Counted from the stretch's first letter, positions 35,819-45,277 are shown. The stretch is 64,000 bases of DNA from Bradyrhizobium nitroreducens (GCF_002776695.1 NZ_LFJC01000003.1:7802467-7866466), one strand, 5' to 3'. Made by a program: numbers and translations. The notes: a model not told the origin generated them from the letters alone.

Positions 35819-35970
35819 GTCATTCCGGGCCGATGCGAAGCATCGAGCCCGGAATCCATCGCCATAGGACGCGTTGGCTCGTGAGATGGTGGCCCAAAAG
35901 CCGTCGCCACACGGGCGCCTGGGGTTATGGATTCCGGGCGCGCGCTACGCGCGCCCCGGACTGACGACGG
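35819..35970. repeat. REP-like repeat region (ATTCCGGGC modules)
   Basis: Modules ATTCCGGGC / GCCCGGAAT bound the hairpin 35822-35854; a further ATTCCGGGCGCGCGCTACGC / GCGCGCCCCGGA copy ends the region. With the leader region upstream it fills the gap between ilvB and miaA. No gene seen. Confidence 0.7.
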
Positions 35971-35980
35971 AGGGAGGTTG

Positions 35981-36937
35981 TCATCCCCGGTCCCGCGCCG
36001 CACTCACGACGGCCGCCAGCCATCCCTTCGCCTCGGCCGGCTTGACCCATTCGAACTCCGGCAATTGGTGCCGGAACCAGGTGAATTGGCGCTTGGCGTA
36101 GTGGCGGGTATCGGCGCGACCGATGGTGGCCGCCTCGTCCAGGCTGAGTTCGCCGCGCAAATGCCGGATCAGGGCCGGCACGCCGTGGGCCTTCATGGCC
36201 GGCAGGAGCGGATCGAGGTGTCTCGCGGCGAGGTGCTCGACCTCCCTCAAGGCGCCAGCGCCGAGCATGGCATCGAAACGGGCATCGATCCGCGCATAAA
36301 GCGCGTCGCGGTCGGGGGCGAGAAACACCGCGCGAAAACTGCCATTCGGCAGCAGCGGCGGCTGGCCCTCCCGATGCCAGTCGAGCAGCGAGCGGCCGGT
36401 CGCCTCGACCACTTCGAGCGCGCGCGCGATCCGGGGGCGGTCACGCAGGTTCAGTCGCTCGGCCGCGCGCGGATCGCGGCGTGCGAGTTCCGCATGCAGC
36501 GCCTCCGGGCCATTCCGCTCCAGCCGCGTGCGCACGGCCTCTCGCACCTCGGCAGGAATGGGCGGCACCACGGAGAGCCCCGCCGTCAGCGCCTTGAAAT
36601 ACAATCCGGTGCCGCCGATGAAGATCGGCAGGCGGCCTTCCGCCTTTGCCTCGTCGAGCGCCTTTGCCGCGTCAGCCACCCAGGCGCCCGCCGAGAAGTT
36701 CACGGCCGCATCGACGTGGCCGTAGAGACGGTGTGGAGCGCGGGCTTCCTCGTCATGTGTCGGCCGTGCCGTGATGATGCGCAGATCGCGGTAGACCTGC
36801 ATGGAATCGGCATTGATGACGACGCCGCCCGCGCTGAGGGCCAGCTCGAGCGCCAGGGCCGACTTGCCGCTGGCGGTCGGGCCTGCGATAAGCACGGCCT
36901 CGCCAACAGGCCTTCTGCCGACTTGCCTCTCGCTCAC
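35981..36937 (-). CDS. miaA: tRNA dimethylallyltransferase
   Basis: Adds dimethylallyl to A37 of tRNAs reading U-starting codons, the first step to ms2i6A. The 318-residue enzyme has the P-loop GPTASGKSALALELA (residues 18-32), NADSMQVYRDL, FIGGTGLYFKALT, the catalytic/tRNA-binding RDRPRIARALEVVEATGRSL, and C-terminal TRHYAKRQFTWFRHQ. Divergent from serB with only 11 bases between start codons, so promoters must overlap the opposite gene. Confidence 0.96.
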   Translation of the reverse strand: MSERQVGRRPVGEAVLIAGPTASGKSALALELALSAGGVVINADSMQVYRDLRIITARPTHDEEARAPHRLYGHVDAAVNFSAGAWVADAAKALDEAKAEGRLPIFIGGTGLYFKALTAGLSVVPPIPAEVREAVRTRLERNGPEALHAELARRDPRAAERLNLRDRPRIARALEVVEATGRSLLDWHREGQPPLLPNGSFRAVFLAPDRDALYARIDARFDAMLGAGALREVEHLAARHLDPLLPAMKAHGVPALIRHLRGELSLDEAATIGRADTRHYAKRQFTWFRHQLPEFEWVKPAEAKGWLAAVVSAARDRG

Positions 36938-36948
36938 GAAAACCTCAA

Positions 36949-37854
36949 ATGTCCCTCGTCGCCACGCTGATCTGCAATCCCGACAATCCCGCGCTCGACA
37001 CCACCATCGTCGACGGCGCCCGCGCGGTGCTGCCGCAGGCCGCTCCCGCGCACTGGCTGTTCGACGGGGTTGCGGTCGATATCCCCTTCGGCGCCGACAA
37101 TAACCTCGAAGCCGACCGCCACGCCATCGAGCAGCGGCTGCGCGAGCTTCGCGGCGACCTGCCTATCGACATCGTCGTGCAACCAGTCGAGGCCCGGCGC
37201 AAGAAGCTTTTTCTGGCAGACATGGATTCGACCATGATCGGCCAGGAATGCATCGACGAGCTCGCCGACCTGGTCGGGATGAAGGCCCATGTCGCGGCCA
37301 TCACCGAGCGTGCGATGCGCGGCGAGATCGAGTTCGAGCCGGCACTGCGCGAGCGCGTCGCGCTGCTGAAGGATTTGCCCGCCAGCGTGGTCGACGAAGT
37401 CCTGGCCAAGCGCATCACGCTCACCCCGGGCGGCCGTGAACTGGTCGCGACCATGCGCGCCCACGGCGCCTATACCTGCCTCGTCTCCGGCGGCTTCACG
37501 CTGTTCACCAGCGCGGTCGCCGCCAAGCTCGGCTTCCAGGAGAACCGCGCCAACCAGCTCGTCGTGCGCGACGGCAAGTTCACCGGCGAGGTGAAGGAGC
37601 CGATCCTGGGACGCGCGGCGAAGCTCGCGACGCTGGTGGATCTGATGGAGTCGTTCGATCTCGACGACATCGACTCCGTCGTAGTCGGCGACGGCGCCAA
37701 TGATCTCGCGATGATCCAGGCGGCGGGCCTCGGCGTCGCCTATCACGCCAAGCCGGCGGTGGCCGCGGCGGCGGCTGCACGGATCGACCACGGCGATCTT
37801 ACCGCGCTGCTCTATGCGCAGGGCTATCGGCGGGCCGAGTTCGTGGAGGCTTAA
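36949..37854 (+). CDS. serB: Phosphoserine phosphatase
   Basis: Last step of serine synthesis. The 301-residue HAD-family enzyme has an N-terminal ACT-like region (about 1-85), the nucleophile DMDSTMIGQECIDELAD (DxD at about 91-93), the cap domain, SGGFTLF and the metal motif VVVGDGANDLAMI. The segment VAYHAKP is typical of SerB. Divergent from miaA. Confidence 0.97.
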   Translation: MSLVATLICNPDNPALDTTIVDGARAVLPQAAPAHWLFDGVAVDIPFGADNNLEADRHAIEQRLRELRGDLPIDIVVQPVEARRKKLFLADMDSTMIGQECIDELADLVGMKAHVAAITERAMRGEIEFEPALRERVALLKDLPASVVDEVLAKRITLTPGGRELVATMRAHGAYTCLVSGGFTLFTSAVAAKLGFQENRANQLVVRDGKFTGEVKEPILGRAAKLATLVDLMESFDLDDIDSVVVGDGANDLAMIQAAGLGVAYHAKPAVAAAAAARIDHGDLTALLYAQGYRRAEFVEA

Positions 37855-37883
37855 CCTCTCGCTGCACACTCCGCAGCGGTCAG

Positions 37884-38006
37884 GTGGGCGGAGGCGGATT
37901 TGCGCCGTGCCCACCACTGTTTGTCGCAACGATGGAAAGGCGTGGGCACGCTTCCGCCTTCGCTCTTCGAGCTACGGCGGACAAGTCGCTTTGCCCGCCC
38001 TACGAG
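37884..38006. repeat. Dispersed repeat (GTGGGC / GCCCACC type)
   Basis: Contains GGTGGGCGGAGGCGGATTTGCGCCGTGCCCACC and later GCGTGGGCACGCTTCCGCC ... CTTTGCCCGCCCTACG modules. A related GGTGGGCACGGCGCAAGTGCGCC module lies at 58770-58792. No coding sequence is visible in the 182-base gap. Confidence 0.55.
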
Positions 38007-38036
38007 ACCGTGCCGCGCTGCGGGACCGTGCGGCCT

Positions 38037-39530
38037 CTACTGCACGCTCAGCGCCACGAAGCGCAGCTCGCCGTCGCCGTTCGAGACCAGCAACAGCACC
38101 GACTTCTTGCCGTCCTTCTTGAGCTGGTCGACCCGCTTCTGGATATCGGCGCCGCTCGACACCGCCTCCTGCGCGACCTCGACGATGACGTCGCCAGCGG
38201 AGAGGCGCTTCTCGGCGGCGTCGGAGTTGGCATCGACATTGGTGACGACGACACCCTTGACGCTCTCCTTGATCTTGTAGCGCGTGCGCAGATCCTTGTT
38301 CAGCGCGGCGAGATCGAGGCCGAGCGCCTTCTGCGTCACCGGCTTCTCCGGCGCCGGCTCGTCGGTCTTCGCCGCGGTCTGTACCTTGTCGGGATCCTGC
38401 AGGCGGCCGAGCGTGACCTTCTTGGTCTCTTCCTGGCCCTTGCGGATGATGACGACGTCGACCTCCTTGCCGACCGCCGTGTCGGCGACGACGCGGGACA
38501 GATCCTTGGGATCCTTGACGTCCTTGCCGTCGAACTTGACGACGACGTCGCCGGGCTCGATGCCGGCGGGCTTGGCCGGGCCCTTGTCGTCGACGCCGGC
38601 AACCAGCGCGCCGCGCGGCGGCTTGATGTTGAGGCTCTCGGCGATCTCGTCGGTGACGCTCTGGATGCGCACGCCCAGCCAGCCCCGGCGCAGCTCGCCG
38701 AACTGACGGAGCTGGTCGACGACGCCCGCGACCGTCTTCGACGGCACGGCGAAGCCGATGCCGATCGAGCCGCCCGAGGGCGAGATGATCAGCGTGTTGA
38801 CGCCGATGACGTCGCCATCGAGGTTGAACAGCGGACCACCGGAATTGCCGCGGTTGATGGAGGCGTCGGTCTGGATGTAGCTGTCATAGGGACCCGAGGA
38901 AATGTCGCGGTTCTTGGCCGAGACGATGCCGGCCGTCACCGTGCCGCCCAGGCTGAACGGGTTGCCGATCGCGACCACCCAGTCGCCGAGACGCAGCTTG
39001 TCGCTATCGCCGAACTTCACCGCGATCAGCGGCTTGGTCGGCTTGAACTTCAGCACGGCAAGGTCGGTCTTCTTGTCGACGCCGACCAGCTCGGCCTTGA
39101 TCTTGGTGCCGTCGTTGAGGATGACGTTGATCTCGTCGGCGTCCGCGATGACGTGGTTGTTGGTGACGACGACGCCTGACGTGTCGATGATGAAGCCGCT
39201 TCCGAGCGAGTTGGTCTTGCGCGGCGGGTTGTTATCGCCGCCCTTGCTGCCGCCGCCGGGACCCTTGCGGTTCTTGAAGAAGTCGTCGAAGAACTCCTCG
39301 AAGGGCGAGCCGGGCGGCAATTGCGGCATGGCGTTGCCGCCGCCGCCCTTGGCTTCGACGGTCTGCGAGGTCGAGATGTTGACGACCGCGTCGATCACCT
39401 TCTCGGCGACGTCGGCGATGCCCTCCGGTCCGCGCGCCTGTGCCGGCGTGCCAAGCGCAGCGAAAGCACCGACGGCGAGCGCAGCCAGCCCTAAACGCAA
39501 GCGGGTCGGGGCAATGGTGGCAGCGGTCAT
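38037..39530 (-). CDS. degP: DegP/DegQ-family periplasmic serine endoprotease
   Basis: A 497-residue envelope protease/chaperone. Signal peptide (residues 1-33, ending PAQARG), trypsin-like domain with triad His in VVTNNHVIADAD, Asp in KKTDLAVLKF and Ser in NRGNSGGPLFN, then two PDZ domains (about 295-385 and 405-495). The Q-linker before the protease domain is rich in Gly/Pro (FKNRKGPGGGSKGG). GGAGAT precedes the ATG. Sits downstream of hflKC as in many alphaproteobacteria; together they cover membrane-protein quality control. Confidence 0.96.
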   Translation of the reverse strand: MTAATIAPTRLRLGLAALAVGAFAALGTPAQARGPEGIADVAEKVIDAVVNISTSQTVEAKGGGGNAMPQLPPGSPFEEFFDDFFKNRKGPGGGSKGGDNNPPRKTNSLGSGFIIDTSGVVVTNNHVIADADEINVILNDGTKIKAELVGVDKKTDLAVLKFKPTKPLIAVKFGDSDKLRLGDWVVAIGNPFSLGGTVTAGIVSAKNRDISSGPYDSYIQTDASINRGNSGGPLFNLDGDVIGVNTLIISPSGGSIGIGFAVPSKTVAGVVDQLRQFGELRRGWLGVRIQSVTDEIAESLNIKPPRGALVAGVDDKGPAKPAGIEPGDVVVKFDGKDVKDPKDLSRVVADTAVGKEVDVVIIRKGQEETKKVTLGRLQDPDKVQTAAKTDEPAPEKPVTQKALGLDLAALNKDLRTRYKIKESVKGVVVTNVDANSDAAEKRLSAGDVIVEVAQEAVSSGADIQKRVDQLKKDGKKSVLLLVSNGDGELRFVALSVQ

Positions 39531-39674
39531 TGGTATCTCCAGAGAATAAGGATTCGCCGTCCAGACTGCGCTCGAACGGGGGGACGGCGCAAGCGCGGAG
39601 CTTAACGGGTCTCAACACCCCGACAATACGGCGAAAACCGGTCTTTCGCCTTCACTTTGACGTTGGCGCAAGAT

Positions 39675-39881
39675 TTAGACCGGACGCCGCATAACCCAGA
39701 TCAGGACGAGGCCGGCGACGGCCGAACCGATCCCGACCACCCGCAGGACGTTGTCGGGCGTGGCGATGGCGCTCTTCATGGCCTTGCGCATCCAGTTCGG
39801 ACTGGCTGCGAACATCAGGCCTTCCAGCACGAACAGGATGCCCAGGCCGATGAGGAAGTCGGCGAACGCAATGGACCTCAT
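39675..39881 (-). CDS. DUF2065 family small membrane protein
   Basis: A 68-residue protein with two membrane helices (FADFLIGLGILFVLEGLMFA and VLRVVGIGSAVAGLVLIWVM) separated by the conserved SPNWMRKAM loop, matching DUF2065 (YjeT-like). It is commonly found between hflC and degP, as here. GGGAGG precedes the ATG. Role unknown. Confidence 0.9.
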   Translation of the reverse strand: MRSIAFADFLIGLGILFVLEGLMFAASPNWMRKAMKSAIATPDNVLRVVGIGSAVAGLVLIWVMRRPV

Positions 39882-39954
39882 CGGATGGGAACCTCCCGTT
39901 TGTGGTGTTCTTGTCTGAACAAAGGGCGGCGAGATTCGCCGCCCGTTGTCTAGC

Positions 39955-40839
39955 TTAAGGTTTCGCCGGCGTCTTGCCGGACGGGTTGCTAAAGTACCGG
40001 AAGAAATCCGAGTCCGGCCGCAGCAGGAAGCGGGTATCGTTCGACTTCAGCCCGTTCTCGTAGGCCGTCATCGACCGGTAGAAGGCGAAGAAGTCGGCAT
40101 CCTTGCCGTAGGCTTCGGCGAACAGGCGGTTGCGTTCGGCGTCGCCGACGCCGCGCGTCTGCTCGGCCTGCGACCTGGCTTCCGCCTCGATCACGGTCGC
40201 CTCGCGGTCAGCCTTGGAGCGGATCTCCTGCGCCTTCTGGCCGCCCTGTGCCCGGAACTCGGCCGCTTCACGCTCGCGCTCCGTCTTCATGCGCTGATAG
40301 ACCGCCTGGCTGTTCTGCTCCGGCAGGTCGGCGCGGCGGATCCGGACGTCGACGACCTGGATGCCGTAACCGTCGGCCTCACGATCGAGCTGGTCGCGGA
40401 TGCGCTGCATCAGCTTCTCGCGGTCGTCGCGCACCACGTTGATGAAGGTGACCTCGCCGAGCACGCGGCGCAGCGCCGCGTTCAGGAGCGTGGTGAGCTG
40501 GATGTTCGCAGCCTGGATCGAGCCGACGCTCTGATAGAAGCGCAGCGCGTCCTTGATGCGATAGCGTGCGAAGGCGTCGACCACGAGCCGCTTCTGGTCG
40601 GACGCGATCGCTTCCTGCGACGGGTTCTCCAGATCGAGGATCCGCTTGTCGATGTTGATCACCGAGTTCCACGGCGCCTTGAAGTGCAGGCCGGGCGCGG
40701 TGACGACGTCGACGGGGCGGCCGAACTGCAGCACGATGGTCTGCTCGGTCTGCGCAACCGTGAACAACGACATGTAGCCGACGATCACGACGAGCAGGAG
40801 CCCGAGCAGCGTGACGATACCTGTGACCGGAGACCTCAT
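39955..40839 (-). CDS. hflC: Protease modulator HflC
   Basis: A 294-residue SPFH-domain protein: N-terminal membrane anchor (residues 5-27), band-7 domain (FTVAQTEQTIVLQFGRPVDVV), and a charged coiled region TEREREAAEFRAQGGQKAQEIRSKAD. HflC and HflK form the ring that modulates FtsH. The start overlaps the hflK stop by four bases. Confidence 0.96.
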   Translation of the reverse strand: MRSPVTGIVTLLGLLLVVIVGYMSLFTVAQTEQTIVLQFGRPVDVVTAPGLHFKAPWNSVINIDKRILDLENPSQEAIASDQKRLVVDAFARYRIKDALRFYQSVGSIQAANIQLTTLLNAALRRVLGEVTFINVVRDDREKLMQRIRDQLDREADGYGIQVVDVRIRRADLPEQNSQAVYQRMKTEREREAAEFRAQGGQKAQEIRSKADREATVIEAEARSQAEQTRGVGDAERNRLFAEAYGKDADFFAFYRSMTAYENGLKSNDTRFLLRPDSDFFRYFSNPSGKTPAKP

Positions 40840-41972
40840 CGGTTGCCTCCGCTCGACTGCGGACCGGTGGCAGGCGGCCGCTTGGTCGTCAGTTCGCCGA
40901 GGGGCAGGTAAGGCACGATGCCCTGGCCCGAGGGCCCGCCGTCATAGACGAGCTTGTCCGCGCCGCCGAGCACGCGCTCCATCGTCTCCAGATAGATCCG
41001 TTCACGCGTCACGTCAGGCGCCTTCTTGTATTCCTCGTAAACCTTCAGGAAGCGCGAGCTCTGGCCCTTGGCCTCGGCAACCGCCTGCTCCTTGTAGCCT
41101 TCGGCGGCCTGCATGATCTGCGCCGCACGTCCGCGCGCCTGCGGCACCACCTGGTTGGCGTAGGTCTGTGCCTCGTTCTGCAACTGCTCGAGATTGGCGC
41201 GCGCCGCCTGGACGTCGCGGAAGGCGTCGATCACCTGCGCCGGCGGATCGACCTTCTGCATCTGCACCTGGCTGATCTGAATGCCGGCGCCGTAGCTGTC
41301 CAGGGTCTTCTGGATCAGTTCCTGCACGCCCTGTTCGGTGACGTTGCGCGCACCGGTGAGGATCGGCTGGATCTGCGAGCGGCCGATCACCTCGCGCATC
41401 GAGCTCTCGGCGACCGCCTTCACGGTACCTTCGGGATTCTGGATGTTGAAGAGGAAGTCGCCGACGCCATCAGGCTTGATGCGCCACAGCACGGTGAAAT
41501 CGACGTCGACGATGTTCTCGTCGCCGGTCAGCATCAGGCTCTCTTCCGGCACGTCACGAATGGAGCGGCCGCGCCGCGCCGGATCGTCGATCAGCGTCAT
41601 GCCGATGGAGATGGTGTTGACGCGCAGCGCCTTGGGCAGCAGCACGGTCTCGATCGGATAGGGCAGATGATAGTTCAGGCCCGGCTGCACGGTGCGGACA
41701 TGCTTGCCGAAGCGCAGCACGACGCCGAGCTCTTCGGACTGCACGCGGAAGAAGCCCGACAGCAGCCAGAACGCGACGATCAGCAGCACGATCAGCGTGA
41801 TGCCGATGCCGGAGAAATAGCCGCCCGGCATGATCTGCTGGAGGCGATCCTGGCCACGCCGCAGAAGGTCTTCCAGATCCGGCGGCCTCGGCCCGACCGG
41901 TTGCGGGCCTGAGCCCCATGGTCCCTTTGGACCCGAGCCCCATGGGCCACCGCCCTGATTCTTCCACGGCAT
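40836..41972 (-). CDS. hflK: FtsH protease activity modulator HflK
   Basis: A 378-residue SPFH protein. It starts with a Gly/Pro-rich cytosolic segment (MPWKNQGGGPWGSGPKGPWG), then a membrane helix at about 52-75, band-7 domain from RVQSEELGVVLRFGK, and a long helical tail NLEQLQNEAQTYANQVVPQA. The ATG follows GCCGAGGAGAG about 7 bases upstream. Partner of HflC. Confidence 0.96.
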   Translation of the reverse strand: MPWKNQGGGPWGSGPKGPWGSGPQPVGPRPPDLEDLLRRGQDRLQQIMPGGYFSGIGITLIVLLIVAFWLLSGFFRVQSEELGVVLRFGKHVRTVQPGLNYHLPYPIETVLLPKALRVNTISIGMTLIDDPARRGRSIRDVPEESLMLTGDENIVDVDFTVLWRIKPDGVGDFLFNIQNPEGTVKAVAESSMREVIGRSQIQPILTGARNVTEQGVQELIQKTLDSYGAGIQISQVQMQKVDPPAQVIDAFRDVQAARANLEQLQNEAQTYANQVVPQARGRAAQIMQAAEGYKEQAVAEAKGQSSRFLKVYEEYKKAPDVTRERIYLETMERVLGGADKLVYDGGPSGQGIVPYLPLGELTTKRPPATGPQSSGGNR

Positions 41973-42124
41973 TCGACGCTCTCCTCGGCAGGGTGGAATT
42001 GCCCCCGCCCGCTTTGTCCGGTCCGCTTTATAGGGGACAGGCAGGTCCCTTACAACGCAGCCTTCGTCGTCTTCCGAGCTATGCTCGGGCACGAAAAAGT
42101 CAATGTAAACATTGGCGAAAGCGG

Positions 42125-42637
42125 TTAATGGCCGCGCCGCCGACGATATGTCACATAGGAGTAGTCGGCGCTGTCGTCGGGGCCGGCGGGATGGCGGATA
42201 CGTTCCACCTCGTCCCACTCCGCCCTGTCGATGTCGAAATGCGTATCGCCTTCGGGCCGCGCATGCACTTCGGTGATCTCGAGGCGATCGGCGCGATCGA
42301 GCCATTGCCGGAAGATCTCGGCGCCTCCGATCACGGCGATCTCGGTGACGGAACGCCGCAGGGCATCGCCGCGCGCAACCGCGGCCGCATCCGCGGCCGA
42401 TGTCGTGACGATGGCCCCATTGGCGCGATAGGCCGCATCGCGCGTGATGACGATATTGGTGCGGGCCGGCAGCGGACGGCGGGGCAGGGATTCGAAGGTC
42501 TTGCGACCCATGATCACGGGCTTGCCGATGGTCAGCGCCTTGAAGCGCGCCATATCGGCCTTCAATCGCCACGGCATCGCATTGCCCGCGCCGATGACGC
42601 CGTTCTCCGCAATCGCGACGACGAAGACGATCTCCAT
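42125..42637 (-). CDS. folA: Dihydrofolate reductase
   Basis: A 170-residue enzyme regenerating tetrahydrofolate, needed after thymidylate synthase. It has IAENGVIGAGNAMPWRLKAD (substrate-binding/Met20 loop), VIMGRKTFESLPRRPLP, and VIGGAEIFRQWLDRADRLEITEV. The ATG overlaps the GNAT gene stop by one base (TGATG). Confidence 0.96.
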   Translation of the reverse strand: MEIVFVVAIAENGVIGAGNAMPWRLKADMARFKALTIGKPVIMGRKTFESLPRRPLPARTNIVITRDAAYRANGAIVTTSAADAAAVARGDALRRSVTEIAVIGGAEIFRQWLDRADRLEITEVHARPEGDTHFDIDRAEWDEVERIRHPAGPDDSADYSYVTYRRRRGH

Positions 42638-43122
42638 CAGGCAGAGCTCCCGGCAAGCCGCGTCAGCGCAGGCCCGGTGACGCGGCACAGCGTCCAGTCG
42701 TCCATCATGACGGCGCCGAGCGATTTGTAGAACGCGATCGACGGCGCATTCCAGTCGAGCACCGCCCATTGCAGGCGCGCCCAGCCGTTGTCGACGCACT
42801 CCTTCGCGAGATAGACCAGCAGCGCCTTGCCGAGACCTTTGCCGCGATGTGAGGGCCGCACATAGAGGTCCTCGAGATAGATGCCGTGGCGGCCGCTGAA
42901 GGTGGAGAAATTCGCAAACCAGACCGCGAAGCCGACGGCCTCACCGTTCCACTCGGCGATCGCGCAATAGAGCCGCGGCCTTTCGCCGAACAGTGCGTCC
43001 GCGATGTCAGCCTCGGTCGCCTCCACCTCGTGCGCGAGCTTTTCGTAGTCGGCGAGCTCGCGGACAAAGGACAGAACGAGCCCGGCTTCTCCCGGCTGCG
43101 CACGGCGGATGTTGAGCGACAT
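42637..43122 (-). CDS. GNAT acetyltransferase, diamine N-acetyltransferase-like
   Basis: A 161-residue acetyltransferase resembling SSAT/diamine acetyltransferases: YLEDLYVRPSHRGKGLGKALL (acetyl-CoA-binding Q/RxxGxG/A) and VLDWNAPSIAFYKSLGA, the WN-PS-FY block typical of that group. It lies between thyA and folA and is translationally coupled to folA. A role in polyamine acetylation is inferred. Confidence 0.85.
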   Translation of the reverse strand: MSLNIRRAQPGEAGLVLSFVRELADYEKLAHEVEATEADIADALFGERPRLYCAIAEWNGEAVGFAVWFANFSTFSGRHGIYLEDLYVRPSHRGKGLGKALLVYLAKECVDNGWARLQWAVLDWNAPSIAFYKSLGAVMMDDWTLCRVTGPALTRLAGSSA

Positions 43123-43136
43123 CGTTTAAAGTGCCC

Positions 43137-43181
43137 GCATGATCTTATCGGAAAACCGCTGCAAACTTTTCCGGATCATGC
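43137..43181. repeat. Palindromic repeat (GCATGATC ... GATCATGC)
   Basis: GCATGATC-TTATCGGAAAA and TTTTCCG-GATCATGC are inverted around CCGCTGCAAAC. This element is familiar as a multi-copy palindrome in Bradyrhizobium-type genomes. It begins right after the thyA stop and could terminate thyA. Confidence 0.7.
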
Positions 43182-43182
43182 G

Positions 43183-43977
43183 CTAGACCGCGACTTCCGC
43201 CTTGATGTGCGGATGCGGATCGTAACCGACGAGCTCGAAATCCTCATAGCGGAAGGAGAAGATGTCCTTCACCTCAGGATTGATCCGCATCACCGGCAGC
43301 GCACGCGGCGCGCGGCTGAGCTGAAGCCGGGCCTGCTCCAGATGGTTGGAATAGAGATGGGCGTCGCCGAACGAATGCACGAAGTCGCCGGGCTTCAGGC
43401 CGGTGACCTGCGCCACCATCATGGTGAGCAATGCATAGGACGCGATATTGAAGGGCACGCCGAGGAAGACGTCGGCCGAGCGCTGATAGAGCTGGCACGA
43501 CAGCTTGCCGTTCGCGACATAGAACTGGAACAGCAGATGGCACGGCGGCAGCGCCATCTTGTCGACGTCGGCCGGATTCCAGGCGGTGACGATCAGCCGG
43601 CGCGAATCCGGGGTGCGCTTGATCATGTCGATGACCTTGGCGATCTGGTCGATGCTGCCGCCATCAGGCGTTGGCCACGAGCGCCATTGATGCCCGTAGA
43701 CGGGGCCGAGATCACCATTGGCGTCGGCCCACTCGTCCCAGATGGTGACGCCGTTGTCGCGCAGATATTTGATGTTGGTGTCGCCCTTCAGGAACCACAA
43801 CAGCTCATGCACGATCGCCTTCAGCGGCAGCCGCTTGGTGGTCAGCATCGGGAAGCCGACCGACAGATTGAAGCGCATCTGATGGCCGAACACCGAGAGC
43901 GTGCCGGTACCGGTCCGATCGGTCTTCTCGGCGCCGTCTGAAAGAATCCGCTCGAGCAGGTCCTGATACTGGTGCAT
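43183..43977 (-). CDS. thyA: Thymidylate synthase (folate-dependent)
   Basis: Converts dUMP to dTMP with methylene-tetrahydrofolate. The 264-residue product has exactly the E. coli ThyA length and its landmarks: RTGTGTLSVFGHQMRFNL, RNG-free WPTPDGGSIDQI, catalytic Cys in LPPCHLLFQFYV (about residue 146), QRSADVFLGVPFNIASYA and HLYSNH. First gene of the thyA-GNAT-folA set. Confidence 0.97.
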   Translation of the reverse strand: MHQYQDLLERILSDGAEKTDRTGTGTLSVFGHQMRFNLSVGFPMLTTKRLPLKAIVHELLWFLKGDTNIKYLRDNGVTIWDEWADANGDLGPVYGHQWRSWPTPDGGSIDQIAKVIDMIKRTPDSRRLIVTAWNPADVDKMALPPCHLLFQFYVANGKLSCQLYQRSADVFLGVPFNIASYALLTMMVAQVTGLKPGDFVHSFGDAHLYSNHLEQARLQLSRAPRALPVMRINPEVKDIFSFRYEDFELVGYDPHPHIKAEVAV

Positions 43978-44146
43978 GTGCGACTGAGCCTTTGGGGAGG
44001 CGGCGAACTTAGCGGCCACCCCCGCGCTGCGACAGCGGCGATTCGCTGTCCGCACCGATTATACCCTGAAAAATGAGCATCCCGGCGCAAACGACAAGGG
44101 GCGGAACTTGCGTCCCACCCCTCACCTATCGACTTGAAAGTGCTGG

Positions 44147-45127
44147 TTAAGTTGCCGGCTTGAGCACCGGGGTCCACTTCGCGATCTCGTTCCTGACGAG
44201 GGTGGCCAGCGCCTCCGGCGTGCGTTCCGCGGGGGTGGGGATGACGCTGCCGAGCTCGAGCAGGCGCTTCTTCACCGTCTCGTCGTCGAGCGCCTTGCTG
44301 GCGGCGGCGTTCAGGCTGGCGACAATCGCAGGCGAAGTTCCCTTCGGCGCGAACATCGCATTCCAGGCCTGGGCCTGGAATTTCGGCAGACCGGCTTCCG
44401 CGGTGGTCGGCACGTTGGGCAGCGACGGATTGCGCTCCGGCGTCGCGATCGCATAGGCCTTGATGGTGCCGGCATTGATCTGCGGCACGGCGTTGACGAT
44501 CTGGTCGCACATGTAGTCGACCTGCCCCGCCACCAGCGCGTTCATCGCGGGGCCCGTGCCGTTGAAGGGCACACCGACCGGCTTGATGTCGAGGATCGAG
44601 TGCAGCAGTTCGCACGAGACGTGCGAGACCGAGCCGACGCCCGCATGGGCAGCGTTCACCTTCTCGGCGTTGGCTTTCACATACGCGACGAACTCCTTCA
44701 GGTCCTTCGGCGGAAAGTCCTTGCGCGCCAGAATCAGGATCGGGGTGCCCGCGAGCAGCGCGATCGGCTCGAAATCCTTCTCGGGGTGATAGGCGAGCTT
44801 CGGATAGAGCGGCACGGAGGCAGCATGGGTGCCCATATGCCCGGTGATCAGCGTGTAGCCGTCATTGGCCGCCCGCGCGGCGCGCGTGGTCGCGGTGGTG
44901 CCGCCGGCGCCGACCACGTTCTCGATGATGATGCTCTGTCCGAGCGTCTGCGCCATGTGCCCGGTGACGATGCGCGCGACCACGTCGGTCGGCCCGCCGG
45001 CCGCGAATGGCACGATCATGGTGATGCTGCGCGTCGGATAGGTCTGCGCCTCGGCCGGCGCAATGAGGATGCCCAGCGATGCGAGCGCTGCCGCACATGC
45101 GCCCGTGAGCGCGCGAATCAAGGTCAT
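44147..45127 (-). CDS. tctC: Tricarboxylate transporter receptor (TctC/Bug family)
   Basis: A 326-residue exported receptor: signal peptide ending APAEAQT, TMIVPFAAGGPTDVVARIV and IIIENVVGAGGTTAT. It follows tctA and tctB on the same strand and is probably their binding protein. A strong bidirectional terminator lies between the tctA stop and this gene, so it must have its own promoter or depend on read-through. Confidence 0.92.
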   Translation of the reverse strand: MTLIRALTGACAAALASLGILIAPAEAQTYPTRSITMIVPFAAGGPTDVVARIVTGHMAQTLGQSIIIENVVGAGGTTATTRAARAANDGYTLITGHMGTHAASVPLYPKLAYHPEKDFEPIALLAGTPILILARKDFPPKDLKEFVAYVKANAEKVNAAHAGVGSVSHVSCELLHSILDIKPVGVPFNGTGPAMNALVAGQVDYMCDQIVNAVPQINAGTIKAYAIATPERNPSLPNVPTTAEAGLPKFQAQAWNAMFAPKGTSPAIVASLNAAASKALDDETVKKRLLELGSVIPTPAERTPEALATLVRNEIAKWTPVLKPAT

Positions 45128-45144
45128 GTCGATCCCCTTGGACA

Positions 45145-45178
45145 AAAACAAATGCCGGCCCAAAGGCCGGCATTTTCA
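45145..45178 (-). terminator. Intrinsic terminator between tctA and tctC
   Basis: AATGCCGGCC / GGCCGGCATT around a 4-base loop, with TTTT on the plus side and TGTTTTTG on the minus side. Clean 10-bp stem, usable in both directions. Confidence 0.88.
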
Positions 45179-45230
45179 TTTCACGAAGCCGTAACACGAG
45201 TCGATCCGACTTCCGGATGCGGCGCGCCGA

Positions 45231-45277
45231 CGCAGGGCGCGGCGACGACGCAGGGCGCGGCGACGACGCTGGGCGCG
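45231..45277. repeat. 18-bp tandem repeat
   Basis: Two copies of CGCAGGGCGCGGCGACGA (45231-45248, 45249-45266) and a partial third, CGCTGGGCGCG. It lies just 3' of the tctA stop codon. Confidence 0.9.
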
